The notes under the pieces were generated by a model. It was not told where the DNA came from, did no database searches, and saw only the letters and a program-made list of their open reading frames with translations. Of a stretch of DNA of 64,000 bases, positions 50,133 to 59,507 are shown piece after piece. Made by a program: the position numbers and the translations under genes. The stretch's first letter is position 1. Each line of letters begins with the position of its first letter. This stretch comes from Frateuria_A sp051900415 (GTDB taxonomy: Bacteria; Pseudomonadota; Gammaproteobacteria; Xanthomonadales; Rhodanobacteraceae). The stretch spans positions 35,025 through 99,024 of the forward strand of contig NZ_JBHZGL010000015.1 in the NCBI RefSeq assembly GCF_051900415.1, in the 5' to 3' direction.

Positions 50133-51803
50133 CTAGGCCATCGGCAGCTTCAACCCTTGCTCCTTAGCACACTCGACCGCGATGTCGTAGCCCGCATCCG
50201 CATGCCGCATAACCCCCGTCCCCGGGTCATTCCACAACACCCGCGCAATCCGCTTATCCGCCGCCTCGCTGCCATCACACACGATCACCACCCCCGAGTG
50301 CTGGCTGTAACCCATCCCCACGCCACCACCATGATGCAGTGAGACCCATGTCGCGCCACCCGCGGTGTTGAGCATCGCATTGAGCAACGGCCAATCCGAC
50401 ACCGCATCACTTCCATCCTTCATCGCCTCGGTCTCGCGGTTCGGACTCGCCACCGACCCCGAATCCAGGTGATCCCGCCCAATAACAACAGGCGCCTTCA
50501 ACTCCCCCTTCCGCAGCATCTCATTGAACGCCAACCCCAGCTTGTGCCGCTGCCCCAGCCCCACCCAGCAGATCCTTGCCGGCAACCCCTGAAAGCTGAT
50601 GCGCTGCTCGGCCATGTCGAGCCAGTTGTGCAGGTGCTTGTCGTCCGGAATCAGCTCCTTGACCTTCTGGTCGGTCTTGTAGATGTCCTCCGGGTCGCCC
50701 GATAGCGCGACCCAGCGGAACGGCCCGATCCCGCGGCAGAACAGCGGCCGCACGAACGCAGGCACGAACCCCGGAAAGGCAAAGGCGTTCTCGCAGCCTT
50801 CGTCCTTGGCCATCTGGCGGATGTTGTTGCCGTAGTCGAAGGTCGGGATGCCCTTGGCGTGGAAGGCGAGCATGGCTTCCACGTGCTGCTTCATCGAGCG
50901 CTTGGCGGCGTCGCGGGTGCCGTTGGGATCGCTCTTGCGGCGCTCGAACCACTCCTCCACCGTCCAGCCGAGCGGCAGGTAGCCGTTGACCGGGTCGTGC
51001 GCGCTGGTCTGGTCGGTGACGGCGTCGGGGCGCACGCCGCGACGGACCAGTTCGGGTAGCACGTCGGCGGCGTTGCCCAGCAGCGCGATGGATTTGGCTT
51101 CGCCGGCCTTGGTGTACTTCTCGATGCGCGCCAGCGCGTCGTCCAGGTCGGTGGCCTGCTCGTCGACGTAGCGGGTCTTCAGGCGGAAGTCGATGCGGCT
51201 CTGCTGGCATTCGATGGTGAGCGAGCAGGCGCCGGCCAGGCTCGCGGCCAGCGGCTGCGCACCGCCCATGCCGCCGAGGCCCGCAGTGAGAATCCACTTG
51301 CCCTTGAGGCTGCCGTGGTAGTGCTGGCGGCCCATCTCCACGAAGGTCTCGTAGGTGCCCTGCACGATGCCCTGCGAGCCGATGTAGATCCAGCTGCCGG
51401 CCGTCATCTGGCCGTACATCATCAGGCCCTTCTTATCGAGCTCGTTGAAGTGCTCCCAGTTGGCCCAGGCCGGCACCAGGTTGGAGTTGGCGATGAGCAC
51501 GCGCGGGGCGTCGGGGTGGGTCGGGAACACGCCGACCGGCTTGCCGGACTGCACCAGCAGGGTTTCGTCGTCGTTGAGCTCGCGCAGGGAGCGCAGGATG
51601 GCGTCGAAGCACTCCCAGTTGCGCGCGGCGCGGCCGATGCCGCCGTAGACCACCAGCTCGGCCGGGTTTTCCGCCACCTCGGGGTCGAGGTTGTTCTGGA
51701 TCATCCGGTACGGCGCCTCGGTGAGCCAGCTCTTGCAGGTCAGCTCGCTGCCGCGCGGGGCGCGGATGGTGCGGGTGGTGTCGATGCGGGTGGGGGCGTT
51801 CAT
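50133..51803 (-). CDS. hutU: Urocanate hydratase
   Basis: 556 residues from ATG 51803; another ATG lies 6 bases upstream but only 3 bases from AAGGAG. Second step of histidine degradation, hydrating urocanate to imidazolone propionate, NAD-dependent. Family features: YRMIQNNLDPEVAENPAELV, GGIGRAARNW, MMYGQMTAGSWIYIGSQGIV, LTAGLGGMGGAQPLAASLAG (NAD-binding glycine motif), DHLDSGSVASPNRETEAMKD. Cytosolic. Other hut genes are not in the window; the AAA/TOPRIM pair stands where the operon might continue. Confidence 0.95.
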   Translation of the reverse strand: MNAPTRIDTTRTIRAPRGSELTCKSWLTEAPYRMIQNNLDPEVAENPAELVVYGGIGRAARNWECFDAILRSLRELNDDETLLVQSGKPVGVFPTHPDAPRVLIANSNLVPAWANWEHFNELDKKGLMMYGQMTAGSWIYIGSQGIVQGTYETFVEMGRQHYHGSLKGKWILTAGLGGMGGAQPLAASLAGACSLTIECQQSRIDFRLKTRYVDEQATDLDDALARIEKYTKAGEAKSIALLGNAADVLPELVRRGVRPDAVTDQTSAHDPVNGYLPLGWTVEEWFERRKSDPNGTRDAAKRSMKQHVEAMLAFHAKGIPTFDYGNNIRQMAKDEGCENAFAFPGFVPAFVRPLFCRGIGPFRWVALSGDPEDIYKTDQKVKELIPDDKHLHNWLDMAEQRISFQGLPARICWVGLGQRHKLGLAFNEMLRKGELKAPVVIGRDHLDSGSVASPNRETEAMKDGSDAVSDWPLLNAMLNTAGGATWVSLHHGGGVGMGYSQHSGVVIVCDGSEAADKRIARVLWNDPGTGVMRHADAGYDIAVECAKEQGLKLPMA

Positions 51804-51954
51804 GGCCATGGGCTCCTTGGAGGGCAGAGGGCGAGTATAGCCACGGGCCTGCGGGCCTCGCGGGCGGGGATGACGCTTGGCACGGTGGGTGGCCGGAGCG
51901 GGGCGATAGACTCGCGCGGCAAGCTGTCGAGGGTTCCTTCCGGGAGATGCAGGC

Positions 51955-53265
51955 ATGTCGATTCGACCCGCTTTGCCTTGGCTCGCGCTGGCACTGGCGC
52001 CCGCCGCGATGGGTGCCGATGCGCCGACGATCGACCCTGCCCTCGCCGGCCGCTATTTCAAGGAGGCCGCGCAGCTTTGCCACGCCGATGGTGGCCGCCT
52101 GTGGGGCAAGTCGCTGTGCGGACCGACCCTGCTGGTGGAACCGGCCTCGCGCCGGGTGGCCGCCAACCAGGCGGATGCCGAGGGCAGGCTACGCCCCGAA
52201 GGTGGCGTGTATGTGGGTGTGTTGCCCACCGACCAGGCGATTGCCAACACCGCCGTGGACTGGGCGGGCGTGCACTGGACGGAGATGCTCTGGCCGTTGA
52301 AGGAGGACGCGGCCCGGCGCCATACGATCATGGCGCACGAGGCGTTCCATCGCGTGCAGGACAGCCTTGGCCTGGCCGCGCACGAGAGCAACAACGCGCA
52401 TCTGGATACGCTTGAAGGCCGTTACACGCTGCAGCTGGAATGGCGCGCGCTGGACGCGGCGCTTGCCGCCAGCATCGATACCGAACGGCGCGCGCGAGTG
52501 GCCGATGCGCTGGCCTTCCGCGCCGCGCGTTACCGGCGCTTCCCGGCCGCGGAAAAGGCCGAGACGGCGGTCGAACGCAACGAGGGGCTGGCCGAGTACA
52601 CCGGCGTGATGGTGGGCAATCGCACGCCCGCCGCGCAGGTGGCGATGGCGCGCTGGGACCTGGCCTGGCATCCGGAGAACGACACCAGCTTCGTGCGCTC
52701 GTTCGCCTACGCCACCGGCCCGGCGTACGGTCTTTTGCTGGACCGCTACCGGCCCGGCTGGCGCAAGGCGATCGTGTCCGGTGGCTCGCCGGCGCGCATG
52801 CTGGCGACCGCGTTGCATGTCGACATGGCGGCCGAGCCGGAGGTCGACAAATTAGCCGCGCGCTATGACGGCCCTGCCCTGTTGGCCAGCGAGCACGCGC
52901 GGGCCGAGGCGCGGTCGCGCCAGATGGCGAAGTACCAGGCGCAACTGGTGACCGGACCAGTGCTCAAGCTGCCGCTCAAGCACATGAAGGTGCAGTTCAA
53001 CCCGAGCAACCTGGTGCCGCTGGGCGATGCGGGAACGGTGTATCCGACGATGCACGTGATCGACGACTGGGGATCGGTCACCGTCGATGGCGGCGCATTG
53101 ATGGCGCCCGACTGGTCGCAGTTGACCGTGGCGGCACCCGAGGGCGGTGCCGATGGCAGCGAGCTGCACGGCAAGGGCTGGACGATGAAGCTGGCGGCGG
53201 GTTGGCGTCTGGCGCGCGGTTCCCGTATGGGTGACTGGACGGTTGCTTCGGAGGGCGGCCAGTAG
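51955..53265 (+). CDS. Exported protein with an HExxH motif, unknown
   Basis: 436 residues from ATG 51955 (GGGAG upstream). Signal peptide ends APAAMGA. HEAFH in TIMAHEAFHRVQDSLGLAAH (about residue 125) followed by NEGLAEYTGVMVG with a downstream Glu about 80 residues on, the spacing of a gluzincin-like zinc site. C-terminal beta-rich domain. So a periplasmic metallopeptidase-like protein. No family recognised beyond the motif. Divergent from hutU with 151 bases between starts. Confidence 0.6.
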   Translation: MSIRPALPWLALALAPAAMGADAPTIDPALAGRYFKEAAQLCHADGGRLWGKSLCGPTLLVEPASRRVAANQADAEGRLRPEGGVYVGVLPTDQAIANTAVDWAGVHWTEMLWPLKEDAARRHTIMAHEAFHRVQDSLGLAAHESNNAHLDTLEGRYTLQLEWRALDAALAASIDTERRARVADALAFRAARYRRFPAAEKAETAVERNEGLAEYTGVMVGNRTPAAQVAMARWDLAWHPENDTSFVRSFAYATGPAYGLLLDRYRPGWRKAIVSGGSPARMLATALHVDMAAEPEVDKLAARYDGPALLASEHARAEARSRQMAKYQAQLVTGPVLKLPLKHMKVQFNPSNLVPLGDAGTVYPTMHVIDDWGSVTVDGGALMAPDWSQLTVAAPEGGADGSELHGKGWTMKLAAGWRLARGSRMGDWTVASEGGQ

Positions 53266-53680
53266 CTGATCGCGGTGATGTGCGTGGGTCGCGGGGTGGG
53301 CTTTAGTCCACCCCGCATTCTCGCGGGAGTGCTGGTGGGCTGAAGCCCACCCTACTGATCGTGGTCGCGCATGCTGCGCGGCCGGGGTGAGCCCGCACCG
53401 GGCTGGTGGTGCCGGCTGGGAGCAAGGTGACCCTACGATCGACCGGGGCGACAAGCGCGAGCCCATGGCCGCTTGATCGCCGGTACTGCCATGACGATGG
53501 CTGTCATCGAACCCTTCCATTGAAGGCGGCTTTCTGCCGCGCGTAATGGCGCCCGCGGACCGGCGATTTCCTTGTGCATCACGGTCTGCCCGCGGGACCA
53601 GGAACCGCGTCTGTCGCCAGCCGGGCTGCTGTTCGGCCGCGAACCTGTCGAGACAGCGAGCTGGGCATGAACGTACGCAA
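53266..53680. other. Gap with extragenic palindromes, no gene
   Basis: GTGGGCTTTAGTCCACCC and GTGGGCTGAAGCCCACCC (about 53297-53352) are two short palindromes of a REP-like class not seen elsewhere in the window. The rest holds no supported gene. Confidence 0.55.
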
Positions 53681-53822
53681 AACGCTCACGAAAATTGAAG
53701 CAATATTCCGCGCCGCCAGAACACCCGTGGCGATCGAGCCCAACAGGGAGCCCGCGTTTTCCAGCGGGCTGGACCAGACCGCACGAGCCGAATCAGGGGG
53801 ACTTCCGTCAGGAGCATCACCC
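53681..53822 (+). promoter_or_regulatory. Leader of beta-propeller gene copy 2
   Basis: Conserved with the orphan segment at 31541-31665 (GCTCACGAAAATTGAAGCA, CGTGGCGATCGAGCCCAACA). It contains the hairpin GCCCGCGTTTTCCAGCGGGC at about 53750-53769. Could be a 5' UTR regulatory element. Confidence 0.5.
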
Positions 53823-54914
53823 ATGAAAAACCATAAGCTTGCCGGCTCCATCTGTGCCCTGCTGCTCACTGCCCTGGGCGCGTCGACCGCGGTCGCACAG
53901 ACCTCCACCGCCTCGATCCTCGTCACGCGGACGATCTTCCGGTTTGACTTCACCTATGGGTCCCAGCTGTACCGGGTGTCGCCATCGGGCCAGGACCTTA
54001 CGACGCTGGTCCCCGTGAATTATGGCTACGACATCCTCGCCAGCAGTTGGTCGCCCGGCGGCGGCTCGGTCGTGTACGAACTGGGCAGGCAGGGGAGCAA
54101 CCGGGGCATTTATGCGGAAACGCAACTCTACGTCGTCGACCGGCAGGGCGGCGCGGCGCGCCAGATCACCTCGGACGATAGCGAGCATTCCGATCCCTTG
54201 TGGGGGCCCAACGGCCTCATCGCCTATGTCACCACCAGTGGCCACGGCCAGTGCCTTGCGACGGTCCGCGCCGATGGCACCAACCGGCACATCGTGTTCT
54301 GCCCCCATGGCGAGTCGGGCGAGTCCTGGAGCATCGCTGTCAAGCTGTCGCAGTGGACGGCCAGCGGCAACGGGATCCTGCTGGTCGCCAGCGCCCCCGA
54401 AGGCGGGCTCGAGCCGGAAAAGAACTATACGGACGCCTATCGGGTCAACGTTTCCACCGGATCGGCGGTCAAGCTCACCGCGCAGGTGTTCGATGACAGC
54501 GAAGGTGACCTGGTGATTTCCCCCGATCGCAAGCACGGCGTGTTTGCCGGGGGCCAGATGTACCTGATCGACTTCAACACCAACCTGCTCACGCCGCTCT
54601 CGATCACCGGCAGGGATCCGGTCTATTCGCCCGATGGCTCGAAGATCGCCTTCCTGCACTCCGATACCCTGGGCGGGAACGTGCGCATCTACATCATGCG
54701 TGCCGATGGGAGCAACGTTCACCTGGCGCCTGCGCAGACGACGAACCCTGATGTCTACATGCCTTCGATCTCCGGCTGGTCGTCCGACGGCACGCGCCTG
54801 TTGTTCAACCAAGTAGGGAACAACCAATGGGTGCGGAGGATCGACCTGCGCAACAAGACCTCCAGGAACGTCACCAACGGCGTCGCGGGCAAGCACGCCT
54901 GGTTCCATCCGTAA
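53823..54914 (+). CDS. Secreted TolB-like beta-propeller protein, copy 2
   Basis: 363 residues from ATG 53823; the signal peptide ends GASTAVAQ. TSTASILVTRTIFRFDFTYG opens the mature protein, then PD40-type blades (ASSWSPGGGSVVYELG, PVYSPDGSKIAFLH, YIMRADGSNVHLA, GWSSDGTRLLFNQ). The order of blades and TSTASIL start match copy 1 at 37582-38655. Secreted or periplasmic. Paralog pair with diverged upstream regions except for a segment shared with 31.5 kb. Confidence 0.8.
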   Translation: MKNHKLAGSICALLLTALGASTAVAQTSTASILVTRTIFRFDFTYGSQLYRVSPSGQDLTTLVPVNYGYDILASSWSPGGGSVVYELGRQGSNRGIYAETQLYVVDRQGGAARQITSDDSEHSDPLWGPNGLIAYVTTSGHGQCLATVRADGTNRHIVFCPHGESGESWSIAVKLSQWTASGNGILLVASAPEGGLEPEKNYTDAYRVNVSTGSAVKLTAQVFDDSEGDLVISPDRKHGVFAGGQMYLIDFNTNLLTPLSITGRDPVYSPDGSKIAFLHSDTLGGNVRIYIMRADGSNVHLAPAQTTNPDVYMPSISGWSSDGTRLLFNQVGNNQWVRRIDLRNKTSRNVTNGVAGKHAWFHP

Positions 54915-54924
54915 AGTCGATCGC

Positions 54925-54950
54925 GCGGGGCGGCCATTGCGCCGCCCCGT
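54925..54950 (+). terminator. GC hairpin after propeller gene copy 2
   Basis: GGGGCGGC (54927-54934) with GCCGCCCC (54941-54948), loop CATTGC, followed by GTTTCGT; the T-run is weak. Confidence 0.45.
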
Positions 54951-55008
54951 TTCGTGTCCCGCGCGGGCAAGCGACGGCGTTACGTCCTTCCTGCCGTGGA
55001 CGGGTTTG

Positions 55009-55157
55009 TGTAGGAGCGCACCTGTGCGCGACCGCGGGCGTCACGTTCCGGACCGATCGCGCACAGGCCTCTCCCGCCGGGCGCGGGCTCCTGTAGGAGC
55101 ACACCCTGTGCGCGACCATGGAGATTGCGGTCGCGCACAGGTGCGCTCCTACAGGAG
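55009..55157. repeat. REP-like element, double copy
   Basis: Three arms in succession: TAGGAGCGCACCTGTGC, TGTAGGAGCACACCCTGTGC and GCACAGGTGCGCTCCTACA, with spacers of 40-60 bases. It fills the gap before fumC. Confidence 0.85.
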
Positions 55158-55173
55158 GCGGCTGGAGAGGGGA

Positions 55174-56556
55174 TTATTCGCCGTGGATGCCGCCGCGGGT
55201 GAGTGCGGTGGGATCGAGGAGCTTTTTCAGCTCGTCCTTCGACAGCCCGGTGGTTTCCAGCGCCACGTCCATGATCGGGCGCTTTTCCTTGTAGGCCTGC
55301 TTGGCGGTGGCGGCGCCCTTTTCGTAGCCGATCACCGGATTGAGCGCGGTGACAAGGATCGGGTTCATCGCCAGCGCCTGGTTGACGCGCTCGCGGTTGA
55401 CCTTGAAGCCCGCGATGGCCTTGTCCGCGAGCAGGCGGCTGACGTTGCCGAGGATGTCGATCGACTGCAGCAGGTTGTAGGCGATCATCGGCAGCATCAC
55501 GTTGAGCTGGAAGTTGCCCGACTGGCCGCCAAGGGTGATCGCCGCATCGTTGCCGATGACCTGCGCGGCGACCATCGCGGTGGCTTCGGGGATCACCGGG
55601 TTGACCTTGCCCGGCATGATCGAAGAGCCCGGCTGCAATGCGAGAAGCTCGATTTCGCCCAGGCCGGCCAAGGGGCCTGAATTCATCCAGCGCAGGTCGT
55701 TGGCGATCTTCATCAACGCGACGGCCAGCGTCTTGAGCGCGCCTGAGAGTTCGACCGCGGCGTCCTGCGAAGCCATGCCCTCGAAGAAGTTTTCCGCTGA
55801 TTCGAAACGCACGCCGGTGAGAGTCTTCAGTTCGCGCGCCACCGCCGGGCCGAACTTCGGGTCGGCGTTGATGCCGGTGCCGACCGCGGTGCCGCCCTGC
55901 GGCAGGCGGCGCATGCGCTTCAAGGCATCCTCGATGCGCTCGATGGCCGAACCGATCTGCGCTGACCAGCCGGAGAGTTCCTGGCCGAAGGTCACCGGCA
56001 TCGCGTCCATCAGGTGGGTGCGGCCGGTCTTGGGGACGCTCTTCAGCTCGCGCGCGCGCTTGTCGATGGTCTTCTTCAGGTGTTTCAGCGCCGGCAGCAG
56101 GCGTTCGCTGGTGGCCAGCGTGGCGCTCACGTGGATCGCCGTGGGGATGACGTCGTTGGAGCTCTGGCCGTAATTGACGTGGTCGTTGGGGTGCACCTTG
56201 GCGCCGCCCTGTGCGGCGAGATGGGCGATCACCTCGTTGGCGTTCATGTTGGTGCTGGTGCCGGAGCCGGTCTGGAACACGTCGATCGGGAACTGGGCGT
56301 CGTACCGCCCTTCGGCCACCGCCAGCGCGGCCTTGCGGATGGCGGCCGACTGGCCCTTCTTCAGATGGCCCAGCGCCAGGTTGGCCGACGCCGCGGCGGC
56401 CTTGATCAGGCCGAGCGCGCGGATGAAGTCGCGCGGCAGGGCCAGGCCGGAGATCGGGAAGTTGTCGATCGCGCGCTGGGTCTGGGCGCCGTAGAGCGCA
56501 TCGGCGGGGACCTTGAGCTCGCCCATGCTGTCGTGTTCGGTGCGGAAGTCGGCCAT
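55174..56556 (-). CDS. fumC: Fumarate hydratase, class II
   Basis: 460 residues from ATG 56556 (GAGGAAT upstream). Iron-independent fumarase of the TCA cycle, converting fumarate to malate. Fumarase/aspartase superfamily signature GSSIMPGKVNPV near residue 320, plus TGSGTSTNMNANEVI, GRTHLMDAMPVTFGQELSGW and GTGINADPKFG. It differs from PurB in the adjoining gene, which carries the MPHKVNP variant. Monocistronic; a REP element follows. Confidence 0.95.
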   Translation of the reverse strand: MADFRTEHDSMGELKVPADALYGAQTQRAIDNFPISGLALPRDFIRALGLIKAAAASANLALGHLKKGQSAAIRKAALAVAEGRYDAQFPIDVFQTGSGTSTNMNANEVIAHLAAQGGAKVHPNDHVNYGQSSNDVIPTAIHVSATLATSERLLPALKHLKKTIDKRARELKSVPKTGRTHLMDAMPVTFGQELSGWSAQIGSAIERIEDALKRMRRLPQGGTAVGTGINADPKFGPAVARELKTLTGVRFESAENFFEGMASQDAAVELSGALKTLAVALMKIANDLRWMNSGPLAGLGEIELLALQPGSSIMPGKVNPVIPEATAMVAAQVIGNDAAITLGGQSGNFQLNVMLPMIAYNLLQSIDILGNVSRLLADKAIAGFKVNRERVNQALAMNPILVTALNPVIGYEKGAATAKQAYKEKRPIMDVALETTGLSKDELKKLLDPTALTRGGIHGE

Positions 56557-56636
56557 GGTCAATTCCTCGGGAAGTCAGGCCACTATAGGTTGGGCCGCGT
56601 GGAGTCGGGCACAACAACCCTGGACAAACACCGGGC

Positions 56637-56696
56637 CCTGTAGCGCCCTTGGGCGCGACCGCCATCCAGGTCGCGCCCAAGGGCGCTCCTACAGAC
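56637..56696. repeat. REP-like element (GGGCGCGACC family)
   Basis: TAGCGCCCTTGGGCGCGACC mirrored by GTCGCGCCCAAGGGCGCTCC with a short spacer. It lies between divergent fumC and purB starts. Confidence 0.8.
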
Positions 56697-56773
56697 GCGA
56701 GGGGAAGAACCGCGGGCACCCATGGAAAGCGGGATGTAAAATGCCCCGTTTCCCCTTGCCGGAACCCATGCCG

Positions 56774-58141
56774 ATGTCCACCCACGCCCTTACCGCCCTG
56801 TCGCCGCTGGATGGCCGTTACGCCGGCAAGGTCGAGGCGCTGCGCCCGATCTTCAGCGAGTTCGGCTTGATGCACCGGCGCGTGCAGGTAGAGATCGAAT
56901 GGTTGCTGGCGCTGGCCGCCGAGGGCGCCATCGTCGAGCTGCCGCCCTTCTCCGGCGCCCAGGTCGATCAGCTGCGCGCGATTGCCAATGACTTCAGCGT
57001 GGCCGACGGCGAGCGGGTGAAGGCGATCGAGGCGACCACCAACCACGACGTCAAGGCGATCGAGTACTTCATCAAGGAGCGCATCGGCGCGGACCCGGCA
57101 CTGGCCCAGGCCAAGGAGTTCGTGCATTTCGCCTGCACCAGCGAGGACATCAACAACTTGTCCTACGCGCTGATGCTGCGCGATGCGCGCGAGGGCGTGC
57201 TGCTGCCGATGTTCGATCGCCTCATCGCCCGCCTGCGCGAGCTGGCGCACGCCAACGCCGGCCTGCCGATGCTCTCGCGCACGCACGGCCAGACCGCCTC
57301 GCCCAGCACGCTCGGCAAGGAGCTGGCGAACGTGGTGGCGCGCCTGCAGCGCCAGCGCGCGCAGCTGGCGGCGATCGAGATTCCGGGCAAGATCAACGGC
57401 GCGGTAGGCAACTACAACGCCCATGCGATCACCTACCCCGAGCTGGACTGGCGGGCGTTCTCGCGGCGTTTCGTGGAGAGCCTGGGGCTCGATTACAACG
57501 CCTACACCACGCAGATCGAGCCGCATGACGGCGTGGCCGAGTACTGCGATGCGGTGCGCCGCGCCAACATCATCCTGATCGACCTGGCGCGCGACATCTG
57601 GGGCTACATCTCGCTGGGCTACTTCAAGCAGGCGTTGAAGGCGGGCGAGGTCGGCTCCTCGACCATGCCGCACAAGGTCAACCCGATCGACTTCGAGAAT
57701 GCCGAGGGCAACTTCGGGCTGGCCAATGCGTTGCTGGGGCATTTTGCCGAGAAGCTGCCGATCAGCCGGTGGCAGCGCGATCTGACCGATTCGACCGTGT
57801 TGCGCGCGTTGGGAACGGCGTTCGGGCACACGCTGGTGGCGCTGGAGTCGCTGCAGAAGGGCCTGGGCAAGTTGACGGTGAATGCGGACCGCCTGGCTGC
57901 CGATCTCGATGCGAGCTGGGAAGTGCTGGCCGAGGCGGTGCAGACCGTCATGCGCCGGTACGGGTTGCCGGAACCGTATGAGCAGTTGAAGGCGCTCACG
58001 CGTGGGCAGGGGATCACGCGCGAATCGATGCGTACCTTTATCGAGGGTCTCGCGTTGCCCGCGGAGGCGAAACAGCGATTGCTGGAACTGACGCCGGGTG
58101 GTTACGTGGGCCTGGCCGAAGGGTTGGCTCGCGAGGTTTGA
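56774..58141 (+). CDS. purB: Adenylosuccinate lyase
   Basis: 455 residues from ATG 56774 (GGAA about 9 bases upstream; ATG 56768 is also in frame). Cleaves adenylosuccinate and SAICAR in purine synthesis. Features: LTALSPLDGRYAGK (N-terminal), TTNHDVKAIEYFIKE, HFACTSEDINNLSYALML, and the family signature GSSTMPHKVNPIDFENAEGN. Cytosolic homotetramer by family. A strong terminator follows at 58209-58244. Confidence 0.95.
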   Translation: MSTHALTALSPLDGRYAGKVEALRPIFSEFGLMHRRVQVEIEWLLALAAEGAIVELPPFSGAQVDQLRAIANDFSVADGERVKAIEATTNHDVKAIEYFIKERIGADPALAQAKEFVHFACTSEDINNLSYALMLRDAREGVLLPMFDRLIARLRELAHANAGLPMLSRTHGQTASPSTLGKELANVVARLQRQRAQLAAIEIPGKINGAVGNYNAHAITYPELDWRAFSRRFVESLGLDYNAYTTQIEPHDGVAEYCDAVRRANIILIDLARDIWGYISLGYFKQALKAGEVGSSTMPHKVNPIDFENAEGNFGLANALLGHFAEKLPISRWQRDLTDSTVLRALGTAFGHTLVALESLQKGLGKLTVNADRLAADLDASWEVLAEAVQTVMRRYGLPEPYEQLKALTRGQGITRESMRTFIEGLALPAEAKQRLLELTPGGYVGLAEGLAREV

Positions 58142-58208
58142 TCTGCGCGGTCCCGCTAGCGCGTGGATCGTCCCGCGGGGCGATCAACCGCCCTTTCTGA
58201 AGGCGGGC

Positions 58209-58244
58209 AAAAAAAAACCTCTCCCGTCGGGAGAGGTTTTTTTT
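58209..58244. terminator. Bidirectional rho-independent terminator
   Basis: Nine As, then CCTCTCCCG-TC-GGGAGAGG, then eight Ts. It serves purB on the left and the glutathione transferase gene on the right. Confidence 0.95.
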
Positions 58245-58326
58245 GCGAGGGGCGCGCAAGAACCGACCGTTCGCCCTGCGCGTCGCGCAGCGAAGTCGAA
58301 GGGCTGCGCCCCTCGACCCGCATGCC

Positions 58327-58953
58327 TCAGGCAGCGGCCGTCGCCCGACGCGCCAGCCCTTCGTCGTCCATCACCGCCTGCACCGCCGGCCGCTCCAGCA
58401 TGCGGTGCTGGAACGCCTGGATCGCCGGGAAGTCGGACAGGTCGAGGTCCACGTGCCGCGCCCAGTTGGTCACCGTAAACAGGTAGGCGTCGGCCGCGGT
58501 GAACTGATCGCCGAGCAGCCACGGATGCGTGGCCAGCGAACTCTCCAGCAACGCGTAGCGCTTGCGCAGGTACTCCTTGCGCTCCTGCCGCGTCGCCTCG
58601 GGCGTGTCCGGCTTGAACAGCGGGCTGTAGGACTTGTGGATCTCGGAGTTGATGTAGCCCAGCACCTCCTGCAGGCGGTAGCGCGCCAGCGTGCCATTGG
58701 CGGGCGCCAGGCCCGAGGCGGGCTTGAGGTCGGCCAGGTACTGCACGATCGCCGGGCCTTCGGTGAGCAGCTGGCCATCGTCCAGCTCCAGCGCGGGCAC
58801 GTAGCCCTTGGGGTTGATCGCCAGGAAATCGGCACCGTCCTCGGTGCGCTTGGTCTTGCCGTCGACCTTCACCAACTGAAGGTCGATGCCGGCCTCGCGC
58901 GCGACGATGTGCGGGGAAAGCGAGCAGGCGCCGGGCATGTAGTAGAGCTTCAT
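58327..58953 (-). CDS. Glutathione S-transferase, beta-class-like
   Basis: 208 residues from ATG 58953. MKLYYMPGACSLSPHIVAREAG has Cys10 of the bacterial beta class. NPKGYVPALELDDGQLLTEG is the GSH-binding loop with cis-proline (VPAL) and the TEGPAIVQYL helix. C-terminal helical domain with QFTAADAYLFTVTNWA. Cytosolic; conjugates or reduces electrophiles. Divergent from an HxlR-family regulator, with a palindromic site between. Confidence 0.9.
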   Translation of the reverse strand: MKLYYMPGACSLSPHIVAREAGIDLQLVKVDGKTKRTEDGADFLAINPKGYVPALELDDGQLLTEGPAIVQYLADLKPASGLAPANGTLARYRLQEVLGYINSEIHKSYSPLFKPDTPEATRQERKEYLRKRYALLESSLATHPWLLGDQFTAADAYLFTVTNWARHVDLDLSDFPAIQAFQHRMLERPAVQAVMDDEGLARRATAAA

Positions 58954-59026
58954 GGGTGACTCTCCTTCGTGGGGGTGGGACGTCCTTGGACGTGGCGCGC
59001 ATCCTAGCCCTTGAAGGTTACTGATG

Positions 59027-59066
59027 GATACCACCTAACCATGGATTAGTGCCAGAATGTGGTATC
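59027..59066. promoter_or_regulatory. Candidate HxlR operator between gst and its divergent regulator
   Basis: GATACCAC (59027-59034) and GTGGTATC (59059-59066) are perfect inverted half-sites 24 bases apart, with a near-palindrome CTAACCATGGATTAG centred between them (59035-59049). Symmetric sites in such divergent pairs usually bind the encoded regulator (inference). Confidence 0.6.
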
Positions 59067-59092
59067 TCCACGGTTACCGAGGACACGCCTCC

Positions 59093-59485
59093 ATGGGCCT
59101 GCCCGTACGCAAGAGCAAGGTCGCCGCGCCGCCGCCGGCGTGCCCGCTCACCGAAAGCCTGGCGCTGCTACGGGGCGCGTGGGCGCCCAACGTGATCTGG
59201 TATCTGAGCGCCGAGCCGCGGCGCTTCGGCGAGTTGCGCCACGACATCCCGCGCATCTCCGCGCGCGTGCTCAGTGCGCGTCTGCGCGAGCTGGAATCGC
59301 GTGGGCTGGTGACGCGGCGGGTGCTCGATACTTCGCCGCCCTCGGCCGAGTACGCGCTTACGCCGCTGGGACGCGAGCTGCTGCCGGCGATCGAAGCGCT
59401 GGCGCATGTGGGGCGCAAGTTGATTGACCAGTGGGCGCTGGGCCGACAGGCGCCGCGGGCCGCGAGGGTGCGGCGGATGGCCTAG
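59093..59485 (+). CDS. HxlR-family transcriptional regulator
   Basis: 130 residues from ATG 59093; a GTG-like upstream start at 59057 is weaker. The winged HTH covers about 25-105: CPLTESLALLRGAWAPNVIW, RFGELRHDIPRISARVLSAR, LRELESRGLVTRRV, SAEYALTPLGREL. HxlR regulators sense electrophiles or thiol stress via a Cys near the N-terminus; Cys in PPACPLTE is placed for that. Divergent from the GST gene, which it likely controls. Confidence 0.9.
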   Translation: MGLPVRKSKVAAPPPACPLTESLALLRGAWAPNVIWYLSAEPRRFGELRHDIPRISARVLSARLRELESRGLVTRRVLDTSPPSAEYALTPLGRELLPAIEALAHVGRKLIDQWALGRQAPRAARVRRMA

Positions 59486-59507
59486 ATGAGGGTGCGCGTT
59501 CCGGTCG

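Noticed and set aside
54980..57829. 949-residue reverse open frame over REP, fumC and purB
   Set aside because: It crosses two unrelated, strongly supported genes and a REP element with no protein features.
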